From NCBI RefSeq assembly GCF_013870515.1, contig NZ_JACBXA010000029.1:1-41663 (forward strand): a stretch of DNA of 41,663 nt. Direction: 5' to 3'. Below, piece after piece: positions 23,457 to 32,075 of the stretch (positions are counted from its first letter, which is position 1; every line of letters begins with the position of its first letter). The position numbers and the translations under genes were made by a program. The DNA comes from Streptomyces albidus (ex Kaewkla and Franco 2022). Lineage in GTDB: Bacteria; Actinomycetota; Actinomycetes; Streptomycetales; Streptomycetaceae. Under the pieces are notes generated by a model. The model searched no databases, was not told where the DNA came from, and saw only the letters and a list, made by a program, of their open reading frames with translations.

Positions 23457-26400
23457 TCAGGGCAGCAGCGGAATCGGCACGTAGGTCAGCGATGCCGTTG
23501 CCGAGGACGGACCGAGGCAGCCGGCTCCGGCGAAGGAGGCCGTGTACGTCGGCGCTGCGATGACGGTCGGTGACACGGGGAAGTTGGGCGGAGCGAGAGT
23601 CGCCACGCCGTTGGCGTCGGTCACCGCCGATCCGAGCACGATCGGTACGCCCGGCCTGTTGGCCGTGAAGAGCACCGTCCTGCCCGCGATCGGGTTGCCC
23701 GACACCGACTCCTTGAGCGTGGCGCTCATGGCCGGGATGACGAACTGACCGTTCGTACGCAGGCGGACCTGCGCCGGCGGAGCCGTCAGCGTGGTGGCGG
23801 TGACCGTGGAGGTGATGCTCACCGTGCCGGTTGAGGTGTTGTGGCAGGTGTCGCCGTTGTAGACGGCGGTGATGGTGCCGGTGGCCAGCGATGTGCTCGT
23901 GAAGCAGGCCTGGCCGGCGCCGTTGAGGGTGACGGTCTGGTTGAGTCCGCCGGGTCCGGTGAAGGTGACCGTTCCGGTGGGTGTGCCGGAGCCGGGTGCG
24001 TTGGTGGTGACGGTGGCGCAGACCGTCACGGACTGGCCGCACACCGACGGGTTCGGTGTGGCGGTGACAGCGGTCGTGGTGGATGCCCGGTTGACGGTGA
24101 CCGCCCGGGTGCCGGTTGAGGTGTTGTGGCAGGTGTCGCCGTTGTAGACGGCGGTGATGGTGCCGGTGGCCAGCGCGGTGGTGGTGAGGCAGGCCTGGCC
24201 GGCGCCGTTGAGGGCGATGGTCTGGTTGAGTCCGCCGGGTCCGGTGAAGGTGACCGTTCCGGTGGGTGTGCCGGAGCCGGGTGCGTTGGTGGTGACGGTG
24301 GCGCAGACCGTCACGGACTGGCCGCACACCGACGGGTTCGGCGTGGCGGTGACGACCGTCGTGGTGTTGGCGGGGTTGACCGTGACGGCGACCGTGCCGG
24401 TTGAGGTGTTGTGGCAGGTGTCGCCGTTGTAGGTGGCGGTGATGGTGCCGGTGGCCAGCGCGGTGGTGGTGAGGCAGGCCTGGCCGGCGCCGTTGAGGGT
24501 GACTGTCTGGTTGAGTCCGCCGGGTCCGGTGAAGGTGACGGTGCCGGTGGGTGTGCCGGAGCCGGGTGCGTTGGTGGTGACGGTGGCGCAGACCGTCACG
24601 GACTGGCCGCAGACGGAGGGGTTGGGGGTCGCGGTGACAGCGGTCGTGGTGTTGGCGGGGTTGACGGTGACGGCGACGGTGTCGGTTGAGGTGTTGTGGC
24701 AGGTGTCGCCGTTGTAGGTGGCGGTGATGGTGCCGGTGGCCAGCGATGTGGTGGTGATGCAGGCTTGGCCGGCGCCGTTGAGGGTGGCCGTTTGGTTGAG
24801 TCCGCCGGGTCCGGTGAAGGTGACGGTTCCGGTGGGTGTGCCGGAGCCGGGTGCGTTGGTGGTGACGGTGGCGCAGACCGTCACGGACTGGCCGCACACC
24901 GACGGGTTCGGTGTGGCGGTGACGTCAGTGGTCGTGGCCGCCGGGTTCACGGTGACGGCGGTGGTCCCCGCCGAAGACGCCGCGCAGCCGTCTCCGCTGT
25001 AGGTGGCAGTGACCGTGCCGGTAGAGAGCACCGTCGTCGTGATGCAGGCTTCGCCGGTGCCGTCGAGAGTGGCGGTCTGGTTGAGTCCGCCGGGCCCGGT
25101 GAAGGTGACCGTCCCGGTCGCGAGCCCCGCGCCAGGCGGGTTCACGGTGACGGTGGCGCAGAGCTCCACCGACTGACCGCACACGGACGGGTTCGGTGTG
25201 GCGGTGACCACCGTCGACGTCGGTGCCGGATCGACGGTGACCGCGACGGTGCCGACGGAGCCGGCGAAGCAGGGACTCTCGCCGTTGTAGGTGGCGGTGA
25301 CCGTGCCGTCGGTCAGGGCGGTGGTGGTGAAGCAGGCTTCGCCGGTGACGTCGAGGGCGACGGTCTGGTTGAGTCCCCCGGGTCCGGTGAAGGTGACCGT
25401 GCCGGTCGGGACGCCGGAGCCGGGTGCGTTGGTGGTGACGACGGCGCAGAGCTCCACCGACTGGCCGCACACCGACGGGTTCGGCGTGGCGGTGACGACG
25501 GTCGTCGTTGCGGCCGGATTCACGGTGACGGCGACCGTGCCCGTCGACGTGTTGTGGCAGGTGTCTCCGTTGTAGACGGCGGTGATGGTGCCGGTGGCCA
25601 GCGAGGTCGTGGTGAGGCAGGCCTGGCCGGCGCCGTTCAGCGGGACGGTTTGGTTGAGTCCGCCGGGTCCGGTGAAGGTGACCGTTCCGGTGGGCACTCC
25701 TGATCCGGGCGGGTTGGTGGTGACGGTGGCGCAGACGGTCACGGACTGGCCGCACACGGAAGGGTTCGGTGTGGCGGTGACGACGGTCGTCGTTGCGGCC
25801 GGGTTGACGGTGACCGCCCGGGTGCCGGTTGAGGTGTTGTGGCAGGTGTCTCCGTTGTAGACGGCGGTGATGGTGCCGGTGGCCAGCGAGGTGGTCGTGA
25901 TGCAGGCCTGACCCGAGCCGTCGAGCACGACGGTCTGGTTGAGTCCGCCTGGCCCGGTGAAGGTGACCGTTCCGGTGGGCACTCCTGATCCGGGCGGGCT
26001 GGTGGCGACGATGGCGCAGACCGTCACGGACTGACCGCACACCGACGGGTTGGGGAACGCGGACACGGTCGTGGTGGTGTTGGCGGGGTTGACGGTGACC
26101 GCGGCCGTGCCGACGGATCCGGCGAAGCAGGGGCTGTCGCCGTTGTAGGTGGCGGTGATGGTGCCGGTGGCGAGGACGGTGGTGGTGATGCAGGCTTCGC
26201 CGGCGCTGTTGAGGGTGACGGTCTGGTTGAGTCCGCCGGGTCCGGTGAAGGTGACTGTCCCCGTCGGAATCCCCGATCCGGGCAAGTTGGTGGTCACCGT
26301 TGCGCAGACGGTCACGGACTGGCCGCACACCGACGGGTTCGGCGTGACGCTGACTGCGGTCGATGTCGCCGCCGGGTTGACGGTGACGGTGACGGTCCCC

Positions 26401-29400
26401 GTGGAAGTGGCGGCGCAGGCGTCGCCGTTGTAGGTGGCGACCACGGTGCCGGTGGCCAGCGAGGTGGTGGTGAGGCAGGCTTCGCCGCTGCCGTCGAGTG
26501 GGACGGTCTGGTTGAGTCCGCCGGGTCCGGTGAAGGTGACCGTGCCGGTGGGTGTCCCGGACCCCGGTTCGTCGATGGTGACGAGCGCGCAGACCTCGAC
26601 GGACTGGCCGCAGACGGAGGGGTTCGGGTCGGCGCTGACAACGGTCGTTGTTGCCGCCGGGTCGACGGTGATGGCGAGTGTGCCGGTTGAGGTGTTGTGG
26701 CAGGCGTCGCCGTTGTAGACGGCGGTGACGGTGCCGTCTGTCAGGGACGCGGTGGTGATGCAGGCCTGGCCGGCGCCGTCGAGGGCGACGGTCTGGTTGA
26801 GTCCGCCTGGGCCGGTGAAGGTGACGGTGCCGGTGGGTGTGCCGGAGCCGGGTGGGTTGGTGGTGACGAGGGCGCAGATCTCGACGGACTGGCCGCAGAC
26901 GGAGGGGTTCGGGTCGGCACTGACCGTCGTGGTGGTGTCGGCTGGGTCGACGGTGATGGCGAGTGTGCCGGTTGAGGTGTTGTGGCAGGCGTCGCCGTTG
27001 TAGACGGCGGTGACGGTGCCGTCTGTCAGGGACGCGGTGGTGATGCAGGCTTCGCCGGCGCCGTTCAGCGGGACGGTTTGGTTGAGTCCGCCGGGGCCGG
27101 TGAAGGTGACCGTGCCGGTCGGAACTCCTGATCCGGGTGGGTTGGTGGTGACGGTGGCGCAGATCTCGACGGTATCGCCGCACACCGAGGGGTTGGGGTC
27201 GGCGCTGACCGTGGTCGTGGTGTCGGCGGGATCGACGGTGACGGTCACCGTGCCCACCGAGCCGGCGAAGCAGGGGCTGTCGCCGTTGTAGGTGGCCGTG
27301 ACGGTCCCGTCGGCGAGGACGGTCGTCGTCAGGCAGGCCTGGCCGGCGCCGTTCAGCGGGACGGTCTGGTTCAGCCCGCCGGGTCCGGTGAAGGTGACCG
27401 TTCCGGTGGGTGTGCCAGAGCCGGGTGCGTTGGTGGTGACGAGCGCGCAGAGCTCGACCGACTCGCCGCAGACGGACGGATCCGGTTCGGCCGTCACGAC
27501 TGTCGTCGTCGCCGCCGGGTTGACGGTGACGGTGACGGTCCCCGTGGAAGTGGCGGCGCAGGCGTCGCCGTTGTAGGTGGCGGTGACGGTGCCGGTGGCC
27601 AGCGAGGTGGTGGTGAGGCAGGCTTCGCCGCTGCCGTCGAGTGGGACGGTTTGGTTGAGTCCGCCGGGTCCGGTGAAGGTGACCGTGCCGGTGGGTGTCC
27701 CGGACCCCGGTTCGTCGATGGTGACGAGCGCGCAGACCTCGACGGACTGGCCGCAGACGGAGGGGTTGGGGTCGGCGGTGACGACGGTCGTTGTTGCCGC
27801 CGGGTCGACGGTGATGGCGAGTGTGCCGGTTGAGGTGTTGTGGCAGGCGTCGCCGTTGTAGACGGCGGTGATGGTGCCGTCTGTCAGGGACGCGGTGGTG
27901 AGGCAGGCTTCGCCGGCGCCGTCGAGCGGGACGGTCTGGTTCAGTCCGCCGGGGCCGGTGAAGGTGACCGTGCCGGTCGGAACTCCTGATCCGGGCGGGT
28001 TGGTGGTGACGAGGGCGCAGACCTCGACGGACTCGCCGCACACCGAGGGGTTGGGGTCGGCGCTGACCGTCGTGGTGGTGTCGGCGGGATCGACGGTGAC
28101 CGCGACGGTGCCGACGGAGCCGGCGAAGCAGGGACTCTCGCCGCTGTAGGTGGCCGTGACCGTGCCGTCGGTGAGCACGTTCGTCGTCAGGCAGGCCTGG
28201 CCGGCGCCGTTCAGCGGGACGGTCTGGTTGAGTCCGCCCGGCCCGGTGAAGATGACCGACCCGGTGGGCGTACCGGATCCCGGCGGGTCGGTGGTGACGG
28301 TGGCGCAGATCTCGACGGACTCACCGCAGACGGACGGGTCCGGGTCGGCCGTGACGACGGTCGTGGTCTCCGCCGGGTCCACGGTCACGCCGAAGGTTCC
28401 AGTCGAACCGGTGTGGCAGGCGTCGCCGGTGTACGTGGCGACCACGGTGCCGGTCGCCAGCGAGGTGGTGGTGAGGCAGGCTTCGCCCATGCCGTCCAGG
28501 GCGACGGTCTGGTTGAGTCCGCCTGGTCCGGTGAAGATGACCGACCCGGTGGGTGTGCCGGAGCCGGGCGGGTTGGTGGTGACGGTGGCGCAGATCTCGA
28601 CGGACTGGCCGCAGACCGAGGGGTTCGGGTCGGCGCTGACGACGGTCGTGCTCGCCGCCGGATTCACCGTCACGGCGACCGTGTCCGACGAACTGTTGAA
28701 GCAGGCAGCGCCGTTGTAGGTGGCGACGACGGTGCCGGTCGCCAGGGCGGTCGTCGTCAGACAGGCCTGACCCATGCCGTCCAGGGCGACGGTCTGGTTG
28801 AAGCCGCCAGGTCCGGTGAAGGTGACCGACCCGTTGGGCGTACCGCCGCCCGGAGGGATGACGGCTACCGTCGCGCAGACGGTGACCGACTGGCCGCACA
28901 CGGAGGGGTCAGGGGTCGCGGTGACGTCGGTCGTGGTGTCCGCCGCTTCGACGGTCACCGTGGTCGTACCGACGGAACCGTTGTGGCAGGGGCTGCCGTT
29001 GTACGTGGCGGTGACGGTGCCGGTCGCCAGCGCGGTCGTGTTGAGACACGCTTGGCCGCCGCCGAGGGTGACGGTCTGGTTGAGTCCGCCCGGGCCGGTG
29101 AAGGTGACAGTTCCGGTGGGCGTGCTGGAGCTGGGCGCGGTCGGGGTGACGACGGCGCAGATCTCGACGGACTGGCCGCAGACCGACGGGTCCGGGTCCG
29201 CGCTGACGGCCGTTGTGCTGTCCGCCGGGTTGACGGTGACACCCACCGTTCCCGTCGAAGTGGCGGCGCAGGCGTCGCCGTTGTAGGTGGCGGTGATGGT
29301 GCCGGTGGCCAGGAGGTTGTACGTAAGACAGGCCTGACCGGTGTTGTCGAGGGTGACGGTCTGGTTGAGGCCGCCGGGCCCTGTGAAGGTGACCGTCCCG

Positions 29401-30095
29401 GTCGGAAGGCCCGCACCAGGCGGATCGACGGTGACGACGGCGCAGATCTCGACGAACTCACCGCAGACGGACGGATCCGGTTCGGCGGTGACGACGGTCG
29501 TGGTCGGCGCGGGGTCGACCGCGACAGTGACGGTGCCGATCGAGCCGGCGGCGCAGTCGTCGCCGTTGTAGGTGGCCGTCACGGTGCCGTCGGACAGGAC
29601 GGCGGTGCTGATGCAGGCTTCTCCGGCGACGTCGAGAGTGGCGGTCTGGTTGAGTCCGCCGGGGCCGGTGAAGGTGACCGTCCCGGTCGGAATGCCGATT
29701 CCGGGGGAGTCGATCACGACGACGGCGCAGAGCTCGACGGGCTCCCCGCAGACCGACGGGTTCGGGTCGGCGACGACGGTGGTCGTCGAGTCAGCAAGGT
29801 TGACGGTGTGGTTGTCCAGCGGCGACGACGAGGGGTCGAAGGTGCCGTCGCCGCTGTACACGGCGACGGCCTGGTGGACGCCGACGCCGAGGCCGCTGAA
29901 GACGGCCTGGGCCTGGCCGGCGCCGTCCAGCGGGACGACGATCGAGGGTCCGTCGTCACTGACGATGAAGGTGACGTCGCCAGTCGGCGTCGCCGTCTCG
30001 GGAGGCACCGGGCTGACGATGGCGGTGAAGACGACGTCCTGGCCGCACACCGACGGGTCGGGAGCCGAGGTTATCGAGGTGGTCGAACTGGCCAT
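23457..30095 (-). CDS. Giant Ig-like (Big_3-type) repeat protein, 22 Cys-rich modules
   Basis: The 2212-residue protein has no signal peptide, membrane segment or sortase motif that I can see. It consists of a divergent first module (1-108), 21 modules of about 95 residues (109-2104) and a 108-residue C-terminal domain starting APPAQVRLRTNGQFV. Each module follows the plan: PNPSVCGQSVEICATVTTNP, then TGTVTFTGPGGLNQT, QACLTTTSLATG, TATYNGDACHNTSTG, and VTVNPAATTTVV. This is a bacterial Ig-like beta-sandwich with about four conserved cysteines, roughly 80 in all. Ig-like repeats usually serve as adhesive stalks or phage decoration/fibre modules. The ATG at 30095 has an AAGGGG inside a small hairpin (CCCCTGAAAGGGG). 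Function is unknown; the phage-like genes upstream suggest a phage-derived structural protein. Confidence 0.9.
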   Translation of the reverse strand: MASSTTSITSAPDPSVCGQDVVFTAIVSPVPPETATPTGDVTFIVSDDGPSIVVPLDGAGQAQAVFSGLGVGVHQAVAVYSGDGTFDPSSSPLDNHTVNLADSTTTVVADPNPSVCGEPVELCAVVVIDSPGIGIPTGTVTFTGPGGLNQTATLDVAGEACISTAVLSDGTVTATYNGDDCAAGSIGTVTVAVDPAPTTTVVTAEPDPSVCGEFVEICAVVTVDPPGAGLPTGTVTFTGPGGLNQTVTLDNTGQACLTYNLLATGTITATYNGDACAATSTGTVGVTVNPADSTTAVSADPDPSVCGQSVEICAVVTPTAPSSSTPTGTVTFTGPGGLNQTVTLGGGQACLNTTALATGTVTATYNGSPCHNGSVGTTTVTVEAADTTTDVTATPDPSVCGQSVTVCATVAVIPPGGGTPNGSVTFTGPGGFNQTVALDGMGQACLTTTALATGTVVATYNGAACFNSSSDTVAVTVNPAASTTVVSADPNPSVCGQSVEICATVTTNPPGSGTPTGSVIFTGPGGLNQTVALDGMGEACLTTTSLATGTVVATYTGDACHTGSTGTFGVTVDPAETTTVVTADPDPSVCGESVEICATVTTDPPGSGTPTGSVIFTGPGGLNQTVPLNGAGQACLTTNVLTDGTVTATYSGESPCFAGSVGTVAVTVDPADTTTTVSADPNPSVCGESVEVCALVTTNPPGSGVPTGTVTFTGPGGLNQTVPLDGAGEACLTTASLTDGTITAVYNGDACHNTSTGTLAITVDPAATTTVVTADPNPSVCGQSVEVCALVTIDEPGSGTPTGTVTFTGPGGLNQTVPLDGSGEACLTTTSLATGTVTATYNGDACAATSTGTVTVTVNPAATTTVVTAEPDPSVCGESVELCALVTTNAPGSGTPTGTVTFTGPGGLNQTVPLNGAGQACLTTTVLADGTVTATYNGDSPCFAGSVGTVTVTVDPADTTTTVSADPNPSVCGDTVEICATVTTNPPGSGVPTGTVTFTGPGGLNQTVPLNGAGEACITTASLTDGTVTAVYNGDACHNTSTGTLAITVDPADTTTTVSADPNPSVCGQSVEICALVTTNPPGSGTPTGTVTFTGPGGLNQTVALDGAGQACITTASLTDGTVTAVYNGDACHNTSTGTLAITVDPAATTTVVSADPNPSVCGQSVEVCALVTIDEPGSGTPTGTVTFTGPGGLNQTVPLDGSGEACLTTTSLATGTVVATYNGDACAATSTGTVTVTVNPAATSTAVSVTPNPSVCGQSVTVCATVTTNLPGSGIPTGTVTFTGPGGLNQTVTLNSAGEACITTTVLATGTITATYNGDSPCFAGSVGTAAVTVNPANTTTTVSAFPNPSVCGQSVTVCAIVATSPPGSGVPTGTVTFTGPGGLNQTVVLDGSGQACITTTSLATGTITAVYNGDTCHNTSTGTRAVTVNPAATTTVVTATPNPSVCGQSVTVCATVTTNPPGSGVPTGTVTFTGPGGLNQTVPLNGAGQACLTTTSLATGTITAVYNGDTCHNTSTGTVAVTVNPAATTTVVTATPNPSVCGQSVELCAVVTTNAPGSGVPTGTVTFTGPGGLNQTVALDVTGEACFTTTALTDGTVTATYNGESPCFAGSVGTVAVTVDPAPTSTVVTATPNPSVCGQSVELCATVTVNPPGAGLATGTVTFTGPGGLNQTATLDGTGEACITTTVLSTGTVTATYSGDGCAASSAGTTAVTVNPAATTTDVTATPNPSVCGQSVTVCATVTTNAPGSGTPTGTVTFTGPGGLNQTATLNGAGQACITTTSLATGTITATYNGDTCHNTSTDTVAVTVNPANTTTAVTATPNPSVCGQSVTVCATVTTNAPGSGTPTGTVTFTGPGGLNQTVTLNGAGQACLTTTALATGTITATYNGDTCHNTSTGTVAVTVNPANTTTVVTATPNPSVCGQSVTVCATVTTNAPGSGTPTGTVTFTGPGGLNQTIALNGAGQACLTTTALATGTITAVYNGDTCHNTSTGTRAVTVNRASTTTAVTATPNPSVCGQSVTVCATVTTNAPGSGTPTGTVTFTGPGGLNQTVTLNGAGQACFTSTSLATGTITAVYNGDTCHNTSTGTVSITSTVTATTLTAPPAQVRLRTNGQFVIPAMSATLKESVSGNPIAGRTVLFTANRPGVPIVLGSAVTDANGVATLAPPNFPVSPTVIAAPTYTASFAGAGCLGPSSATASLTYVPIPLLP
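23784..29771. repeat. 21-copy tandem repeat of about 285 bp
   Basis: These 5988 bp encode modules 2 to 22 of the Ig-like protein, an average of 285 bp per copy. The most 3' coding copies (19-22, about 23784-24930) are nearly identical at the DNA level, while the 5' copies (2-5) have diverged. Copies also group into sub-types by the third-cysteine loop (CHNTS, CAATS, SPCFAGS), giving a higher-order order of F-H-A, F-H-H-A and F-H-H blocks. This is what repeated unequal recombination would leave. The repeats also produce many spurious 92-94-codon frames on the plus strand. Confidence 0.93.
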
Positions 30096-31149
30096 GCTGA
30101 GACCCCTTTCAGGGGAATCCGTGGACGGAATCCGGTGTTCTCACCTCCCGTTGGAAAGGCTCGGTACACGAGTCGCGCCGCGGCTTTCCGCAGCCGCGCA
30201 TCGCTCATGTCCGTTCCTTGCACGGGCAGTTCGGTGAAAAGCACCTGATGGCCTGTCAAGTAAGCGCCTCTTGTACCCCCTTGGGCCAGGTGAGTGGACG
30301 CGATGACCCCCGGTTGGCGGAGCGCACCCGAGGTCTGAGGGCGCGAATCCGCCACATCGCCGGCACTCCCGCGCACAGCCCTGAACGACCGAAAATCGTG
30401 CGGATCAGACCGGAACTCGTCGAAGTGTGGGGCCTTTCGGCTCTGCCGACACCGAATCGCGGCGGGACGGGACCGGGGAGTCGCAGTGATCGAGTGTGCC
30501 GGGAAATTCTTTCGCGCCGCCCGCGCCCGGGCCGTGCGACTTCTGTGCGCCCCGATCCGGAGAGGCGGATCAGTTCCCCCGCTTGCGGATTGACGTCTCT
30601 TCTCGCTCGCTCTGAGAAGTCCGCCGAGTCCCTTGTCCTCGTTCGGAGTTCCGCGTTTCGGTCGCTCTTCGTAGCGGGAAGCGCGCAGAGAAATCTGCGG
30701 CCTTTGTCAACCCGGGGGTACGGGGAATGGGGGCGCACTGGGAATGCTGCGCACGCTGGTGTCCCGTCCCGCTTGTGCGCCGTGTCCGGAAAATGGGCAG
30801 CCGCCATCCGGCCACAGGGGAGGAGCAAGCTGAGTCAGCTGTGAACTCTCCCCGGAGGGTGCGCAATCGGGCATGGCGAAGCACCCGGCGATGACGGGCG
30901 GCAGGGAGAGGAGCGACGCCATGAACCTCGGCGGCCGCGTCGGACTCTCGATCCCCGCGGTGAACCGGCTGCGGAAGCCAAGGAGGCGGGCGGTAGGGCT
31001 GAGCCGGTCCGACCCGGCTTCGTTCACAAGAGCGCCGACGTGCGCTGAGCTGCGGCACGTCGGCGGTTCATCGGGGTCTGCCTCTGCGTACGGCCCGTCC
31101 TCCTCGCAGGGAGACGGGCTGGCCGGGGAGGCCGACTCCCGGGCTCCGT
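30096..31149. other. About 1 kb without a convincing gene
   Basis: Frames on both strands lack actinobacterial codon bias and recognisable motifs. The interval probably contains the promoter and a long leader for the Ig-repeat gene. A 45-codon frame on the minus strand beginning MSDARLRKAAARLVYRAFPT, with an AAGGA ribosome site and overlapping the giant gene's start, is possible but unsupported. Two hairpins near 31033-31065 and 31087-31111 mark transcript ends. Base composition is more mixed than in the neighbours, with short A/T-richer patches. Confidence 0.4.
31033..31065. terminator. Hairpin downstream of the small Cys-rich gene
   Basis: A perfect 11-bp stem (CGCCGACGTGC / GCACGTCGGCG) with an 11-nt loop lies about 85 bp after the stop of the 52-residue gene. 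A weaker second hairpin (CCCGTC...GACGGG, about 31097-31121) is nearer to that stop. Together they probably separate the small genes from the Ig-repeat gene. Confidence 0.65.
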
Positions 31150-31308
31150 CTAGCGGTTGACGACGACTATCCTCCCGGCTCCCCCTTGTCTGTTCTTCGC
31201 CGCGTGCGCCTCCTGCAGGGTGGCGTAGTCACGGATGACGCCGTTCTGCTGGATGAGCCTGTAGACGGTGACGGTTCGGCGGGCCCGCCCGCCGCAATTG
31301 CATCCCAT
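31150..31308 (-). CDS. Small Cys-rich protein resembling an actinophage MGCNCG-type protein
   Basis: This is a 52-residue protein starting MGCNCGGRARRTVTVYRLIQ, with the later segment DYATLQEAHAAKNRQGGAGR. The opening MGCNCG(G/K) and the tyrosine-rich strand followed by a LxEAxAA helix are a pattern I associate with small proteins of actinobacteriophages. The ATG at 31308 follows an excellent Shine-Dalgarno (AAGGAGGA, 8 nt spacing). The two N-terminal cysteines could bind a metal, but function is unknown. A perfect 17-bp palindrome lies just upstream. Its neighbours are the DUF1360-like membrane protein and the Ig-repeat gene on the same strand. The family link comes from memory, not a search. 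Confidence 0.7.
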   Translation of the reverse strand: MGCNCGGRARRTVTVYRLIQQNGVIRDYATLQEAHAAKNRQGGAGRIVVVNR

Positions 31309-31330
31309 AGCGCATTCCTCCTTCGGCCGA

Positions 31331-31347
31331 GCCTGCTCTGAGCAGGC
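31331..31347. promoter_or_regulatory. 17-bp perfect palindrome upstream of the small Cys-rich gene
   Basis: GCCTGCTCTGAGCAGGC has 8-bp arms around a single T and ends 23 nt before the start codon. It may be an operator, or it can fold as a 7-bp stem with a 3-nt loop in the 5' leader just ahead of the ribosome site. Either role would affect expression of this gene; no regulator is evident. Confidence 0.5.
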
Positions 31348-31562
31348 CGGAATCTGACCGCTCCCGCGGCATGCCGTACGTGCGGATCGACTGCCCGGGT
31401 CCGAGATCTCACGCCGCGTCCAGCAGTCGGTGTCGAAGAATCGGTGAACGCCAAGTGGGGGAGTGCCGGCCGGTCCCCTCCGTACCGATTGTCCCCGCCT
31501 CTTCCCCGGCCGACACCTGCGCGCTTGAGCACACCCTGAACCCCCGCTCATTTCACGGATGT

Positions 31563-31859
31563 TCAGTCGAGCCAGTTGGATGCCACTCCGGTGAGATACG
31601 ACAGCGTCAGAACCAGTGCGACGGATTGGAAGGCGACCGTGGATCCCGCCAGATAGGCAAGGGGGACGACGGCGCCGGAGACCCAGATGCTCGTGCACCA
31701 CCCGCAGGTGACCACATACGCCAACTTCGAGTCGTCGCCGAAACGGTCGGCCGTCCATGACCGGAATCCCGCGGCGAGAGTGTCCTTGGTTATGAATCGG
31801 GTTATACGACAAGTAATGCCGAGTGCAAGAAGAAACACCACCACATTCATGGAATTCAT
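31563..31859 (-). CDS. DUF1360-like small membrane protein (phage-associated family)
   Basis: The 98-residue protein has hydrophobic helices at about residues 5-17, 48-68 and 74-92. Between them are the features I associate with DUF1360: CRITRFITKDTLAAGFRSWT, RFGDDSKLAYVVTCGWCTSI, with the C-x2-C (Cys52-Cys55) followed by SIWV. Such proteins occur in Bacillus and in actinophage genomes; the function is unknown. The first part of the gene is clearly more AT-rich than the surroundings, which suggests transfer. The start is uncertain: ATG codons at 31859 and 31850 both lack a good Shine-Dalgarno. It lies between the P450 terminator and the small Cys-rich gene. Confidence 0.75.
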   Translation of the reverse strand: MNSMNVVVFLLALGITCRITRFITKDTLAAGFRSWTADRFGDDSKLAYVVTCGWCTSIWVSGAVVPLAYLAGSTVAFQSVALVLTLSYLTGVASNWLD

Positions 31860-32012
31860 CGTACGGCGGTGCGCCGCGAGGAACAGTCCCGCGAACGGCC
31901 TTTCAGAAGCACACGGTCTGCCCGCACTTCGGGATTTCGCGCCGCCGTGCTCCCGAAGCGCGGCCCCCGCAGACGTCCCCGCAGACGTCCCCCGCGGAGA
32001 GTCGCCGCAGCA

Positions 32013-32050
32013 GGCTTCGGGACCCTCCGCGAACGGAGAGCCCCGAAGCC
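32013..32050 (-). terminator. Terminator hairpin downstream of the P450 gene
   Basis: GGCTTCGGG at 32013-32021 pairs with CCCGAAGCC at 32042-32050, and an inner stem CCTCCG/CGGAG closes a CGAA loop. It lies 26 bp after the P450 stop on the minus strand. A duplicated 12-mer GCAGACGTCCCC occurs a little farther on (about 31970-31993). Confidence 0.8.
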
Positions 32051-32075
32051 GCCGGAGACGGGTTCGGCGTGACCG

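Noticed and set aside
23299..23484. 61-codon plus-strand frame through the 9-bp repeats
   Set aside because: It overlaps the terminator hairpin and the giant gene's end; the Asn/Val repeats come from the 9-bp units.
24925..28041. 1038-codon minus-strand frame (R/H-rich) in the Ig-repeat gene
   Set aside because: It is a frame-shifted reading of the repeats; the His-Arg-rich repeated text has no family resemblance, while the main frame has Ig-like modules.
24126..28149. Series of repeated 92-94-codon plus-strand frames with ATG starts
   Set aside because: They recur every 285 bp because the opposite-strand repeats do; there is no ribosome-site pattern or independent conservation.
23784..29771. 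Possible CRISPR or satellite array
   Set aside because: The repeat unit is 285 bp, fully coding and without spacers, so it is a protein repeat and not CRISPR.
30071..30376. Frame containing MSDARLRKAAARLVYRAFPT upstream of the Ig-repeat gene
   Set aside because: It has a fair ribosome site but weak codon bias and no recognisable family; mentioned only as a possibility in the intergenic entry.
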